A stretch of 64,000 bases of DNA from Paenibacillus sp. FSL R5-0490 (GCF_001956215.1 NZ_MRTQ01000001.1:310001-374000); one strand, 5' to 3'; counted from the first letter of the stretch, positions 34,229 to 43,205 are shown. The notes: generated by a model from the sequence alone, not told the origin. Program-made: numbers and translations.

Positions 34229-34253
34229 AGGGCCTTTTTAGGGCCCTTTTTTA
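34229..34253 (+). terminator. Rho-independent terminator
   Basis: AGGGCC/GGCCCT stem, T-rich loop and TTTTTT between the two GH13 genes. Confidence 0.8.
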
Positions 34254-34282
34254 CGAAGAATTGATGATAATGAGGTGGGCCT

Positions 34283-35902
34283 GTGAGTAAAAAGTGGTGG
34301 AAAGAAGCTGTTGTATATCAAATTTACTGGAGAAGCTTTTTTGATTCCGATGGTGATGGCTATGGTGATTTAAGAGGGGTTATAAAAAAGCTTGATTATA
34401 TTAAGAATCTTGGCGCTGATGTGATTTGGCTGAATCCCTTTTATCAATCACCAGACCGGGATAATGGCTATGATATTTCAGATTATTATGGGATTATGGA
34501 AAAAGCCGGTGATATGGCAGCTTTCGATGAGCTGATCCACGAAATACATCAGCGTGGGATGAAGGTCATTATGGATCTGGTTGTGAACCATACTTCTGAC
34601 CAGCATCCCTGGTTTTTAGAATCACGCTCCTCAAAAAATAATCCGAAAAGAGATTGGTATATTTGGAAGGATCCAAAGGATGGCAGGGAGCCAAATAATT
34701 GGCGCTCCTATTTTGCTCCATCCTGCTGGGAATGGGACAAAACAACAGGACAATATTATTATCATTCCTTTGCAGTCGAACAGCCGGATCTTAATTGGGA
34801 AAATCCTGAACTGCGCCAGGAAATCTACAGAATGATGCGCTTCTGGCTGGATAAAGGCATTAACGGGTTTCGAATGGATGTGATTAATTTACTGGCCAAA
34901 AGAGAAGATTTATCAGATGCTGAGAATCCTTATGATATAAGCTACCTGGCCAATAACCCCGGAATCCATGACTATCTTCAGGAAATGCACAGTGAAGTCC
35001 TTCAGCATTATGATGTGATGACTGTGGGTGAGATCCCGTTTGTTTCACCAGAAGAGGGACTGCTCTATGTGGATGAAAGCAGAAATGAACTGAACACTCT
35101 GTTCCATTTTCAGGTGGCAGATGAAATGCCGGTATGGGATATGCTGAGATTCAAGGAAATCCAAACAAGCTGGCATGAAGGCCTTAAGCAAAAAGGGTGG
35201 AATTCGCAATTCCTTAACAACCATGATCACACAAGACAGGTTACCCGCTATGGAAATGATAGCCAGTACCATATTCAGTCTGCGAAGCTTTTGGCAGCTA
35301 TGATTCATACCTTGCCTGGAACTCCTTATATCTATCAGGGCGAAGAAATCGGCATGACAGGTGTGAGATTTGATTCCATTAATGACTACAATGATATTGC
35401 TATGAAAAATAAATATCATGAAGAAGTTTCAAAAGGGCGTGATCCTCAGGAGGTTTTTGAAAGCTTATTGCTTTTGAGCCGTGATAACTCCAGGACGCCG
35501 ATGCAGTGGAACGCCAGCAGCCAGGCAGGCTTTACAGCTGGTGAGCCATGGATCAAAGTGAATCCGAATTATAAAGAAATCAATGCCGAAGCAGCTCTGA
35601 AGGATCCAGACTCGGTGTATTATTTTTACCAAAAGCTGATAGAATTAAGAAAACAAAACGAGGTTATGGTTTACGGAGACTATAAGGATCTATTGCAAGA
35701 TGATGAACACTTGTATGTTTATACACGCTCCTATAAAGATGTAACCTGGCTGATTGTTTTAAACCATGGCGACGAGCAGCAGGCGTTCACATTTGATGGC
35801 TTTGCAAATCGGGAACTGATTCTTTCTAATTATAATAATGACTTTGGTAAAAATGAAGAAATACTGCTTCCGCATGAAGCAAGAATTTATAAGATTCGAT
35901 GA
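34283..35902 (+). CDS. Alpha-glucosidase, GH13 (copy 2)
   Basis: 539 residues, homologous throughout to copy 1 (EINAEAALKDPDSVYYFYQK against EINAEAVLKDEDSIFHFYKK). Catalytic blocks: DLVVNHTSDQHPWF, GFRMDVINLLAK, TVGEIPF and LNNHDHTR. The fourth motif reads NNHDHTR instead of SNHDQPR and the second has INLLAK, so substrate preference probably differs, for example trehalose- or sucrose-type alpha-glucosides. GTG start with GAGGTGGG. Last gene of the operon, with its own terminator. Confidence 0.92.
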   Translation: MSKKWWKEAVVYQIYWRSFFDSDGDGYGDLRGVIKKLDYIKNLGADVIWLNPFYQSPDRDNGYDISDYYGIMEKAGDMAAFDELIHEIHQRGMKVIMDLVVNHTSDQHPWFLESRSSKNNPKRDWYIWKDPKDGREPNNWRSYFAPSCWEWDKTTGQYYYHSFAVEQPDLNWENPELRQEIYRMMRFWLDKGINGFRMDVINLLAKREDLSDAENPYDISYLANNPGIHDYLQEMHSEVLQHYDVMTVGEIPFVSPEEGLLYVDESRNELNTLFHFQVADEMPVWDMLRFKEIQTSWHEGLKQKGWNSQFLNNHDHTRQVTRYGNDSQYHIQSAKLLAAMIHTLPGTPYIYQGEEIGMTGVRFDSINDYNDIAMKNKYHEEVSKGRDPQEVFESLLLLSRDNSRTPMQWNASSQAGFTAGEPWIKVNPNYKEINAEAALKDPDSVYYFYQKLIELRKQNEVMVYGDYKDLLQDDEHLYVYTRSYKDVTWLIVLNHGDEQQAFTFDGFANRELILSNYNNDFGKNEEILLPHEARIYKIR

Positions 35903-35933
35903 AACTAATCAAAATACTCTATGTGCAAATAAC

Positions 35934-35963
35934 AGCCGGCATCCGAAAATGCCGGCTTCTTTA
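35934..35963. terminator. Terminator after the glucosidase operon
   Basis: AGCCGGCAT/ATGCCGGCT perfect stem with TCTTT; also serves as the end for the minus-strand small gene. Confidence 0.8.
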
Positions 35964-35964
35964 G

Positions 35965-36120
35965 TTAATTCATCTCTCCATCACTGGTTCTTCTGTCTGT
36001 TTTCTCGGGAGGAATCTTAGATAGCTGGTCCATAGGCTCCATCATAGATTCAAGGAGACTTCCTTTAACTAGGTTTTCTTCATTAATATTATTCGACTGA
36101 ACATTCCCGCGGTTGTCCAT
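35965..36120 (-). CDS. 51-residue hydrophilic small protein
   Basis: MDNRGNVQSNNINEENLVKG, then SLLESMMEPMDQLSKIPPEK and DRRTSDGEMN. Ribosome site GAGGTG five bases before the chosen ATG; a second ATG directly upstream (36123) is too close. Asn/Glu/Met-rich, no cysteine, no membrane segment; looks like the small, disordered spore-associated proteins of bacilli, but I do not recognise a family. It ends at the shared terminator, which supports it as a true gene. Confidence 0.6.
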   Translation of the reverse strand: MDNRGNVQSNNINEENLVKGSLLESMMEPMDQLSKIPPEKTDRRTSDGEMN

Positions 36121-36254
36121 CATTTCACCTCATTTTATATTTTCACATAGAGTTTACTTCCAGCTTTGTGATTATTCCAAAAGCCGAAAAGTCATAGGTT
36201 AAATTCCCTCTCAATGGAGATAATGGAATCAAAAAGTTCTTTTGGAGAAGACTA

Positions 36255-37670
36255 ATGACCAATATATTATTAATTGCAACACTTGTAATGATTTCCTTAT
36301 TATATATTTTTTTATTATTTATGCTTGTTATCGGCTGGCGCTGGATCATGAAGCGTGCAGTGAAGCAGGCAGGAAAAATTATAATGACTGACAGCTATCA
36401 GGAAAACCTCATTGAGCTGATTCCCGGCTTTAAGCATATGGGCATTCAAAATGCGCTTGAAAATAACCTGCGGGCCGAAACAGGTGATGTCCTGCACCGT
36501 CCCTTTGGCTCATCGAAAAAATGGCCGCATTTTGAAGAAATTACGTTTATCCCTGCACAGACATCCCCTTTCCCCATTGACGGTGAGGAAGACGTTGATG
36601 TGAAAGTGACAATTGGTCCAAAAGCGAGAAAGCCGATGAAAATCAAAATTCCCCTTATGATTAGTGGAATGGCCTATGGAATTGCTTTAAGTGAGCAAGT
36701 CAAAATTGCATTGGCCACAGCTGCCAAGAATACAGGAACAGCCATCAATTCCGGTGAAGGCGGAATACTGCCTGAAGAGCTTGAAAGTGCAGGGAAGTAC
36801 ATTCTTCAGTTCTCCAAGACGGAGTGGGGTAAGGAAGAAAAAACTATTAAAAGGGCGGACATGATTGAACTTAAGCTGGGTCAGGGAGCTACACTGGGTA
36901 TGGGCGGCAACATCTCCCCTGAAAATTTAACCGGTCGTGCAAGAGAAGTCATGGGGTTAAAGGAAAACGAAACTGCCCATATAATGGAACATTTTTTTGA
37001 AAAACAGACATTAAAGGATTTAAAAGAGCTGGTGGATGAGCTGCGTAAAATGTCCGGAGGTGTCCCGATCGGCGCAAAAATAGGGGCAGGCGGAAAGATC
37101 GAAGATGATATTGATCATTTAATCGAAATCGGGGTGGATTTCATCGCGGTTGATGGGGGACAAGGGGCTTCTGTCGGTGCACCTCCCTTATTGGCAGATG
37201 ATTTTGGAATACCAACCCTGCATGCTATCACCCGTGCCTCAAACCATCTTGAAAAAAGAAAAAAGAAGGGGGATATCAGCTTAATTGTTTCTGGCGGCCT
37301 TTTTACACCAGGACACTTTTTAAAAGTTCTGGCGCTTGGAGCGGATGCGGTTTATCTGGGATCTGTAATGCTGTTTACTGTTTCTCATAAACAAACATTG
37401 AATGCTCTTCCTTTTGAACCGCCAACACAGGCTGTCTGGAACCAGGGGAAATTCAAAGATGTATTTAAAACGGAGGATGGAGCTAAGTCGGCGGAAAAAT
37501 TCTTGACCGCGAGCACCGAGGAAATCAAAATGGCATTAAGAGCCATGGGGAAAAAGTCATTAAAAGAATTATCCAAGAAAGATCTTGTGTCCTATGATGA
37601 ACTCACCGCGAAAATGATCGGAATCCCATTTTCCTTTGAACCATGGGAGGACAAATCTAAGAAGGCATAA
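36255..37670 (+). CDS. FMN-binding glutamate-synthase-family protein
   Basis: 471 residues. N-terminal membrane helix (about 1-28, LLIATLVMISLLYIFLLFML), then the FMN-binding GltS barrel: SGMAYGIALSEQVKIALATA, NSGEGGILPEE, KLGQGATLGMGG, DFIAVDGGQGASVGAPP, DDFGIPTLHAITRAS, SGGLFTPGHFLKVLALGADA. The cysteine cluster of true glutamate synthase and the amidotransferase domain are absent, so it is not a glutamate synthase. Known: function of these YerD-like proteins in Bacillus is undefined. Membrane attachment points to a redox role at the membrane. ATG with GGAGAAG. Confidence 0.85.
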   Translation: MTNILLIATLVMISLLYIFLLFMLVIGWRWIMKRAVKQAGKIIMTDSYQENLIELIPGFKHMGIQNALENNLRAETGDVLHRPFGSSKKWPHFEEITFIPAQTSPFPIDGEEDVDVKVTIGPKARKPMKIKIPLMISGMAYGIALSEQVKIALATAAKNTGTAINSGEGGILPEELESAGKYILQFSKTEWGKEEKTIKRADMIELKLGQGATLGMGGNISPENLTGRAREVMGLKENETAHIMEHFFEKQTLKDLKELVDELRKMSGGVPIGAKIGAGGKIEDDIDHLIEIGVDFIAVDGGQGASVGAPPLLADDFGIPTLHAITRASNHLEKRKKKGDISLIVSGGLFTPGHFLKVLALGADAVYLGSVMLFTVSHKQTLNALPFEPPTQAVWNQGKFKDVFKTEDGAKSAEKFLTASTEEIKMALRAMGKKSLKELSKKDLVSYDELTAKMIGIPFSFEPWEDKSKKA

Positions 37671-37672
37671 TA

Positions 37673-37704
37673 AGAGCCTGGCACTTGTGAGCCAGGCTCT
37701 CTTT
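37673..37704. terminator. bidirectional terminator
   Basis: AGAGCCTGGC/GCCAGGCTCT perfect ten-base stem between convergent genes. Confidence 0.9.
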
Positions 37705-37710
37705 AGTTAT

Positions 37711-39201
37711 TCATTCATCAATATCTTTCTTAACCTTTGATTTTTTCTGAGGCTGGAACCGATGGGGATTTTGTGTTCTTAAATATACAGGCCTCAAAGG
37801 CTGAAACGGGAATCTTATAAATGAATCTTTCAAGTCCCGATATCTGGGCGGATAAAACGGCTCCATAAAAGGTCTGCCGAGAGATGTGAGCCTGATCATA
37901 TGAGTTAACAAAATACAGGAACAGAACAGCACACCTACAAAACCCCATAAATTTGCGAATATTAAAAATGGAAATCTTAGAAATCGGATAGTATTATTCA
38001 TCTTATATACAGGTGTAGTAAAAGCGGCAAGAGCTGCAAGGGCGATAAAGATTAACAGGACATTACTTGTCAGTCCTGCCTGAACAGATGCAGTCCCGAT
38101 GACAATCCCCCCTACGATACCGATTGTCTGGCCAACTTTCGTAGGCAATCTGGCTCCAGCTTCTCTTAAAAGCTCTATTACCAGTTCAAGCATTAACGCT
38201 TCATAGAAAGGAGGCAAAGGAATATGCTGTCTTGAAGTTACCAGTGTTCCTAATAAATCGGTGGGGACAAGCTCCATATGATAAGTAAGCGTTGCAACAT
38301 AAATGGACGTGATCTGTATGGAAAAAATAACAGAAAAGGCCCGCAATATTCTGGCAAAAGAAGCGATAGTCCAATTTAAAAAATAATCTTCAAAGGAACT
38401 GAAGAATTCAGAAAACGTTGTAGGGGTAATCAGTACATGCGGTGACCCATCTACGGCTATCACTATTTTTCCTTCAGCAAGGACAGCGGCTGCCCTGTCC
38501 GGTCTTTCTGTATCCAGCAGCTGAGGAAAGGGAGAATTCTTATTATCTGAAATGAGCTGTCCAATGTAAGAACTGTCAGTGATTTCGTCAAAATCAATAT
38601 TTTCGATTCGTTCTTTTACCATGCTGACATTATCTTTATTCGTAATTCCCTCAATATAGAGAACGGCCACTACTGTTCTGGATATGCTTCCGATTATATA
38701 TTCCTCAATGATCAGTTCAGAGATGGGCAGCCGTTTGCGGATTAAATTCAAATTATTCTCCAGAGACTCAATAAAGGCTTCCTTTGCTCCAATAACCGTT
38801 TGCTCGACTTCCGGATGTGTGATTTCCCTGACATAAGAACATTTAGCAGCCATAAAAGCCGCTTTTTGCTTCTCGGCTTCTGATGTAACCATCACATAGC
38901 CATTCAAAAGCATATGTTCTGCTTTTGAAAGATCTTCGCAAATTTGTATGCTTGCAGATGGCAAAAGCTTTTTCAAATCATCGATTTTGTTGAACTCACC
39001 AAGAAGAAGCTGAGGGAGCAAACTCTTGGTGATCATTTTTTGGTCAGTCAGTGTTTTGAAATAAGTAAAAGAAAAACAGAGGCCAGTTTGTCTATTACTA
39101 TAATGTCCTTTTTGAAAATCATGAGATCGTGAAAATGCCTTTTCCAGCTCGTCAAGTTCGACCTCTGACACAGGACTCTTCTTTTTTAACTCTTTTCTCA
39201 T
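37711..39201 (-). CDS. GerA-family spore germination receptor A subunit (orphan)
   Basis: 496 residues, complete for the GerAA/GerBA/GerKA family: hydrophilic N-terminal half (about 1-260), PDRAAAVLAEGKIVIAVDGSP, then membrane segments with FSVIFSIQITSIYVATLTYH, ELIPT-like ELVPTDLLGTLV, PFYEALMLELVIELLREAGARLP and IGIVGGIVIGTASVQAGLTS. Known: the A subunit forms the channel-like part of nutrient receptors in the spore inner membrane. The B (permease-like) and C (lipoprotein) subunits that normally follow are missing: downstream is a convergent terminator and another gene. Orphan A subunits also occur in SpoVAF/FigP-type accessory roles, which is the likely explanation. Confidence 0.92.
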   Translation of the reverse strand: MRKELKKKSPVSEVELDELEKAFSRSHDFQKGHYSNRQTGLCFSFTYFKTLTDQKMITKSLLPQLLLGEFNKIDDLKKLLPSASIQICEDLSKAEHMLLNGYVMVTSEAEKQKAAFMAAKCSYVREITHPEVEQTVIGAKEAFIESLENNLNLIRKRLPISELIIEEYIIGSISRTVVAVLYIEGITNKDNVSMVKERIENIDFDEITDSSYIGQLISDNKNSPFPQLLDTERPDRAAAVLAEGKIVIAVDGSPHVLITPTTFSEFFSSFEDYFLNWTIASFARILRAFSVIFSIQITSIYVATLTYHMELVPTDLLGTLVTSRQHIPLPPFYEALMLELVIELLREAGARLPTKVGQTIGIVGGIVIGTASVQAGLTSNVLLIFIALAALAAFTTPVYKMNNTIRFLRFPFLIFANLWGFVGVLFCSCILLTHMIRLTSLGRPFMEPFYPPRYRDLKDSFIRFPFQPLRPVYLRTQNPHRFQPQKKSKVKKDIDE

Positions 39202-39280
39202 TCAGCAATCACCAGTTTTTTTGGCATTAAGTGTAGTGTTTCCGTTTTTGGAAGGATTATGAATGAATAGGCGGGAATAA

Positions 39281-39309
39281 CTAAAAAAGCCTCCCGCATA
39301 ATGGGGCAG
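39281..39309 (-). terminator. Terminator on the minus strand after the TetR gene
   Basis: GCCT...AGGC stem with CCC/GGG pairs and a T-tract in the minus direction; imperfect. Confidence 0.5.
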
Positions 39310-39318
39310 GCCTGGGAA

Positions 39319-40209
39319 TTATACCGGTTCTTCTTCCGGATGTTTAAAGCAGGATAAAACCAGATTTTCAAGATTCTCAAATTCTTTGGCATCCAAAAAT
39401 GCTATACACCTGCTTAAAGATTGTAGTGCGCTTTCAATGAGAAATTTTCTTGGTTTTTTCGAATGAATCATTTCTTCCTGGATAAAGTCCAGAAGATCCA
39501 TGCAATCATTCTGATCTTCCTGCTTGATGGACTTCTTCAAAGTCAATATGGATTTGCAGATAGTATGCACATTTCTATGATCTGTCTGTTTAAATCTATT
39601 TTCAATCAGTTCAGGCTTCAGCAAGTATTCACCGACTGAACTGACCTCTTCAACAACATTCCTTATCCTTTCTACACTATAACGGACCACTGGATTAATA
39701 CTTGAAGTGAATTCAAAGAATTTTGTATAGTATTTTACGTTATGATGAAGGATGCCAAGGAACATTACGGCACAGTCCAGTAAATAGGGTTTCTTGTCCT
39801 CACCAAAGATTTCTATAAACCGGCTTAAAATCCAATCCACCATTCTAAGCTGGCCTTCCTTAATAAACTGCTTGAGTTCAGGGTCATTTGAAACAAGTAC
39901 TTCTTCAAAAAGGGCAACCAATTTATTGGTCCGATTCATATTCATTTGTAATTCGATCTGCTGGGTGAATACTTCTAAGCTGCTTGGGTCCTGGCCAATA
40001 AGAAGTTTATTGCGTTCTGATTCCATTTTTTCATGCAATGTTTTAAAAATAGAGATAAGAAGCTCGTTTTTTGAAGAAAAATAATTATAGAAGGTCCCTT
40101 TTGAAATCCCGCTGTAATCTAAGATATCCTGAATGGATGTAGCCTGAAAACCTTTATCCAGAAATAATTGATGTGCTTTTTTTATAACATGCATTTTCCT
40201 GTTATTCAT
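39319..40209 (-). CDS. TetR/AcrR-family repressor
   Basis: 296 residues, longer than most TetR proteins (about 200) because of an extended helical C-terminus. HTH at about 8-55: AHQLFLDKGFQATSIQDILD then SGISKGTFYNYFSSKNELL. Divergent from the DHA2 efflux gene with 186 bases between, so it most likely represses that gene and itself and is released by a toxic compound. ATG with AGGTGA seven bases upstream. Confidence 0.9.
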   Translation of the reverse strand: MNNRKMHVIKKAHQLFLDKGFQATSIQDILDYSGISKGTFYNYFSSKNELLISIFKTLHEKMESERNKLLIGQDPSSLEVFTQQIELQMNMNRTNKLVALFEEVLVSNDPELKQFIKEGQLRMVDWILSRFIEIFGEDKKPYLLDCAVMFLGILHHNVKYYTKFFEFTSSINPVVRYSVERIRNVVEEVSSVGEYLLKPELIENRFKQTDHRNVHTICKSILTLKKSIKQEDQNDCMDLLDFIQEEMIHSKKPRKFLIESALQSLSRCIAFLDAKEFENLENLVLSCFKHPEEEPV

Positions 40210-40235
40210 TTATAATCACCTGTCATTTTATTTGA

Positions 40236-40353
40236 ACTATGTGTATAACTTAATAGTACCTCATTGTATTAATTTACACAAACCCTCTATTTTACAAGGA
40301 TTTTTTTGTTGCAAAAATTGTACTGATGGTATATTATATGATTTGTGTGTAAC
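40236..40353. promoter_or_regulatory. Divergent TetR/DHA2 control region with repeated TTGTGTRTAA-like sites
   Basis: Promoter of the efflux gene: TTGCAA (40309-40314), 17-base spacer, TATTAT (40332-40337). Three related sites: TATGTGTATAAC (40238-40249), TTTGTGTAAATT on the minus strand (40271-40282) and TTTGTGTGTAAC just after the -10 (40342-40353). They are candidate TetR binding sites. Confidence 0.5.
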
Positions 40354-40395
40354 GAGAGTATAAAAGAATGAACTGATAGTACAGGAGGAAATGTA

Positions 40396-41937
40396 ATGGA
40401 ACAAGCAATAAATAATAAAACAGACCGGCCGCCTTATGGGATTCTCGCTGTTTTAATGATAGGGGCATTTATTGCCTTTTTGAATAATACATTGTTAAAT
40501 ATTGCACTGCCATCTATTATGGCAGATTTAGAAATTGAAGCGGCAACAGTGCAGTGGCTGACTACCGGCTTTATGCTGGTAAATGGTATTTTGATCCCGG
40601 CTACTGCCTTTTTAATTGAAAAATATACAGTACGCAGGCTGTTTATTGTGGCAATGGGACTATTTACAATCGGTACGCTTGTAGCGGGTATTGCTCACGT
40701 ATTCCCGGTTTTGCTGGCAGGCAGAATGCTGCAGGCTTCAGGGTCGGCTATTATGATGCCGCTATTGATGAATGTAATGCTGATCAGCTTCCCGGTTGAA
40801 AAACGCGGAGCAGCCATGGGTGTATTTGGTCTTATCTTAATGTTTGCCCCTGCAATTGGGCCAACTCTCTCAGGATGGATTATTGAACATTATGATTGGA
40901 GAATGCTATTCCACTTCCTTTCACCGATTGCGGGTGTCATTTTAGTTCTTGGAGCCGTCATGCTGAAAGACAAAAAGGAAAAAGTGAATATCCGTCTGGA
41001 TATGTTTTCTCTTGTTCTTTCAAGTATAGGGTTTGGCGGAATACTTTACGGGTTCAGTTCTGCAGGTAACAAGGGCTGGGACAGCCCTCATGTGTTTTTA
41101 ACAATTGCAGTTGGAGTCATAAGTTTGATTTGGTTTATTTTAAAACAAACTAAATCAGAACGTCCGATGCTTAATTTTGGTGTATATAAGTACCCGATGT
41201 TTGCACTATCGTCTGCTATCAGCATGACGGTAAATATGGCGCTATTCTCAGGAATGATTCTGATTCCGATTTATGTTCAGACATTAAGGGGGATTTCACC
41301 TTTGGATGCAGGATTGATGATGCTTCCAGGTGCCCTTGTTATGGCTGTGATGTCGCCATTAACCGGAAAGCTGTTCGATAAAATCGGAGGCCGGATTTTG
41401 GCGATCATTGGGTTAGCCATTACAGTAGGAACTACGTATGTATTCAGCAGACTGACTCTTGAAACAACCTATACTCAGCTGATTATACTCAACTCAATCA
41501 GGATGTTCGGGATGTCCATGGTTATGATGCCAGTTTCAACAAATGGCCTTAACCAGCTGCCTAGAAGGCTTTATCCGCATGGAACTGCAATGAACAATAC
41601 GCTGAACCAGGTGGCAGGTGCTATTGGGACAGCCTTATTGGTAACAGTTATGTCAACAAGAACGGAAACACATGCTGCGGAAATTGCGAAAGAAGCGATG
41701 AAAGGCGGGGCTATGGCTAACGGCGGACAAATGACTGAAGCTGCTGTGGCGGAAATGCAGCAGCAGGTCTTAATGAAAGCCATGCTCGAGGGAATTAACG
41801 ATGCTTTCTTCGTAGCAACCTTTATCGCTGCAGCTGCACTTGTTCTGGCTTTCTTCATTAAACGCGCAACACCAATGGAAGACTCGGTTGAAGAGCCAAA
41901 GCAGGAGAATCTGGTGCCTAAATTGGCAAAAAGTTAA
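40396..41937 (+). CDS. DHA2-family multidrug efflux MFS transporter
   Basis: 513 residues, 14 membrane helices. Motif A-like GRMLQASGSAIMMPLLMNVM and motif C-like GVFGLILMFAPAIGPTLSGWI are those of the EmrB/QacA/LmrB branch (drug:H+ antiport with 14 TMS). A loop rich in Met/Ala/Gln (about 430-460) lies before the last helix. Divergent from and presumably repressed by the TetR protein. ATG with CAGGAGG. Confidence 0.92.
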   Translation: MEQAINNKTDRPPYGILAVLMIGAFIAFLNNTLLNIALPSIMADLEIEAATVQWLTTGFMLVNGILIPATAFLIEKYTVRRLFIVAMGLFTIGTLVAGIAHVFPVLLAGRMLQASGSAIMMPLLMNVMLISFPVEKRGAAMGVFGLILMFAPAIGPTLSGWIIEHYDWRMLFHFLSPIAGVILVLGAVMLKDKKEKVNIRLDMFSLVLSSIGFGGILYGFSSAGNKGWDSPHVFLTIAVGVISLIWFILKQTKSERPMLNFGVYKYPMFALSSAISMTVNMALFSGMILIPIYVQTLRGISPLDAGLMMLPGALVMAVMSPLTGKLFDKIGGRILAIIGLAITVGTTYVFSRLTLETTYTQLIILNSIRMFGMSMVMMPVSTNGLNQLPRRLYPHGTAMNNTLNQVAGAIGTALLVTVMSTRTETHAAEIAKEAMKGGAMANGGQMTEAAVAEMQQQVLMKAMLEGINDAFFVATFIAAAALVLAFFIKRATPMEDSVEEPKQENLVPKLAKS

Positions 41938-41943
41938 TTACTG

Positions 41944-41973
41944 GAGGGGATCTTAGGATTCCCTCTTTTTTTA
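41944..41973 (+). terminator. Rho-independent terminator
   Basis: GAGGG...CCCTC stem with TTTTTTT after the efflux gene. Confidence 0.75.
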
Positions 41974-42156
41974 TTATCTATTTTTTCCAATTAATTTAAT
42001 TGATTGATGTCCGCTGTGAGGGTGAGGAGAAAAAAGAATATGATCCAGATACAGAGCTTCCAGCTTTCGGTCACTTAAATTAAACAAGCTGTGATTATGC
42101 TGGAATTTAGAAAGCGATAATAATTTGCTGATTAACGTTTCTCTGTTTAATGGCAT
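41974..42156 (-). CDS. Small Fbp-like protein (Fur-regulated basic protein family, tentative)
   Basis: 60 residues, basic, His-rich at the C-terminus (FSPHPHSGHQSIKLIGKNR). The core LISKLLSLSKFQHNHSLFNL then SDRKLEALYLDHI follows the pattern of Bacillus FbpA-like proteins (LI..L...L..LT..ELE..Y). Known: B. subtilis FbpA/B are small Fur-controlled helpers of an iron-sparing sRNA. I see no convincing Fur box upstream, so the assignment rests on the pattern alone. Ribosome site AGGGAGG at nine-base spacing supports it as a gene. Confidence 0.55.
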   Translation of the reverse strand: MPLNRETLISKLLSLSKFQHNHSLFNLSDRKLEALYLDHILFSPHPHSGHQSIKLIGKNR

Positions 42157-42342
42157 GTAATGAACCCTCCCTTATTGTTAGTTATATTTTAATTCATATT
42201 TATCCGATTAGTCAAGTAGGAATTGAGGAAATCTTGGTAAGATCTTAATTAGGTGCCATTCAAAAACACAGTTAAAAGCACAGGCATCTTGTCCGCTCCT
42301 TTAATACTATAGTAGAGAAATGACTACAAGGATGTGATGAGT

Positions 42343-42825
42343 ATGGAATTTTGTACCTCATGTAACTATCGGGAGGATTTGTGCAGATGTGAAGATCATG
42401 TTAATGAAATTCCCCATCCGCATGACCAGCACAGCCATAGAGATCAAGGAAGACCTGATCATAATCATTATCCAAAGCCTCCTGGTCCTTCTTTCCTCAA
42501 AAAGGAGCTTGTTCATGATGAAGTTTGCGGTAATATAGAACAAATCTGTGGAGACGACGCTGAAATATATTGGACTGCAAGAGGGATCAGAAACATACCT
42601 GCAGCAACTATTTCTGTTGTTAACAAAGGATCATGTGATATAAGTGTCCTTGCTTCCCCCAGTTTAAGAGGAGATTTAGAAGAGATCTTTACAGTTTCAG
42701 CAGGTCAGACAAAGTCTGCTACAATCGGAGTCTTGGCACGGATTGGTTTTGCTTGTTCAGGAAATGAAGGAATTACTTGCAGAGGAACTTACTGTTTATC
42801 CCTTCATTATGAAATAGTATGTTAA
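42343..42825 (+). CDS. S-Ena-type endospore appendage protein 1
   Basis: 160 residues from ATG 42343 (AAGGA ten bases before; ATG 42337 is an alternative with a short spacing). N-terminus is Cys-rich (CTSCNYREDLCRCEDH) and then His-rich (HPHDQHSHRDQGRPDHNHYP); the rest is one jelly-roll-like domain with KKELVHDEVCGNIEQICGDD and the end CRGTYCLSLHYEIVC. Cys positions and the C-terminal G-x-YC-x-x-x-HY are the signature of Ena subunits (DUF3992). Known: S-Ena fibres are disulfide-linked pili on Bacillus endospores. The His-rich linker is unusual. Regulation by a late sporulation sigma factor is expected but I see no clear promoter. Confidence 0.8.
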   Translation: MEFCTSCNYREDLCRCEDHVNEIPHPHDQHSHRDQGRPDHNHYPKPPGPSFLKKELVHDEVCGNIEQICGDDAEIYWTARGIRNIPAATISVVNKGSCDISVLASPSLRGDLEEIFTVSAGQTKSATIGVLARIGFACSGNEGITCRGTYCLSLHYEIVC

Positions 42826-42849
42826 TACGTATCGTTAGGAGGAATGTAT

Positions 42850-43200
42850 ATGAGCTGTTCAAAAAGTTCGAATAACCCATGCTGTCCTGCAGCTGTAATT
42901 TTTCAGGAGAAAATTTGCGGGAATTTTTCAGGAGGAACAGGCGGGATTAACCGACTCTCTGTATGGCGGGCTCCGGCAGAAGATTATATAGAAGGCACTT
43001 TTGAAATATTTAATTCTACAGGCAGTCCAGGTTCCGTAACAGGGAATATTACGGCACCCGGCAGTCCGGGAGTTGGTCCTGTACCTCCCGGCAACTCAGC
43101 AGCATTGGCTGTTATCACTCCAAGTGAATTTACTATAACAGCACCGCCAAATGCTTCGGGAAAATTCTGCATTACTCTATATAAAAGGCTAATTCCATAA
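42850..43200 (+). CDS. S-Ena-type endospore appendage protein 2
   Basis: 116 residues from ATG 42850 (TAGGAGGA, six-base spacing; ATG 42844 overlaps the ribosome site). MSCSKSSNNPCCPAAVIFQE and KICGNFSGGTGG match the N-terminal connector and first strand of Ena proteins, and FCITLYKRLIP the last strand. Rich in Gly, Pro, Ser (GSPGSVTGNITAPGSPGVGP). It is 24 bases behind the first Ena gene, so the two are co-transcribed. It lacks the C-terminal YC-x-x-x-HY motif, so it may be a capping or tip variant. Confidence 0.75.
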   Translation: MSCSKSSNNPCCPAAVIFQEKICGNFSGGTGGINRLSVWRAPAEDYIEGTFEIFNSTGSPGSVTGNITAPGSPGVGPVPPGNSAALAVITPSEFTITAPPNASGKFCITLYKRLIP

Positions 43201-43205
43201 TATTG

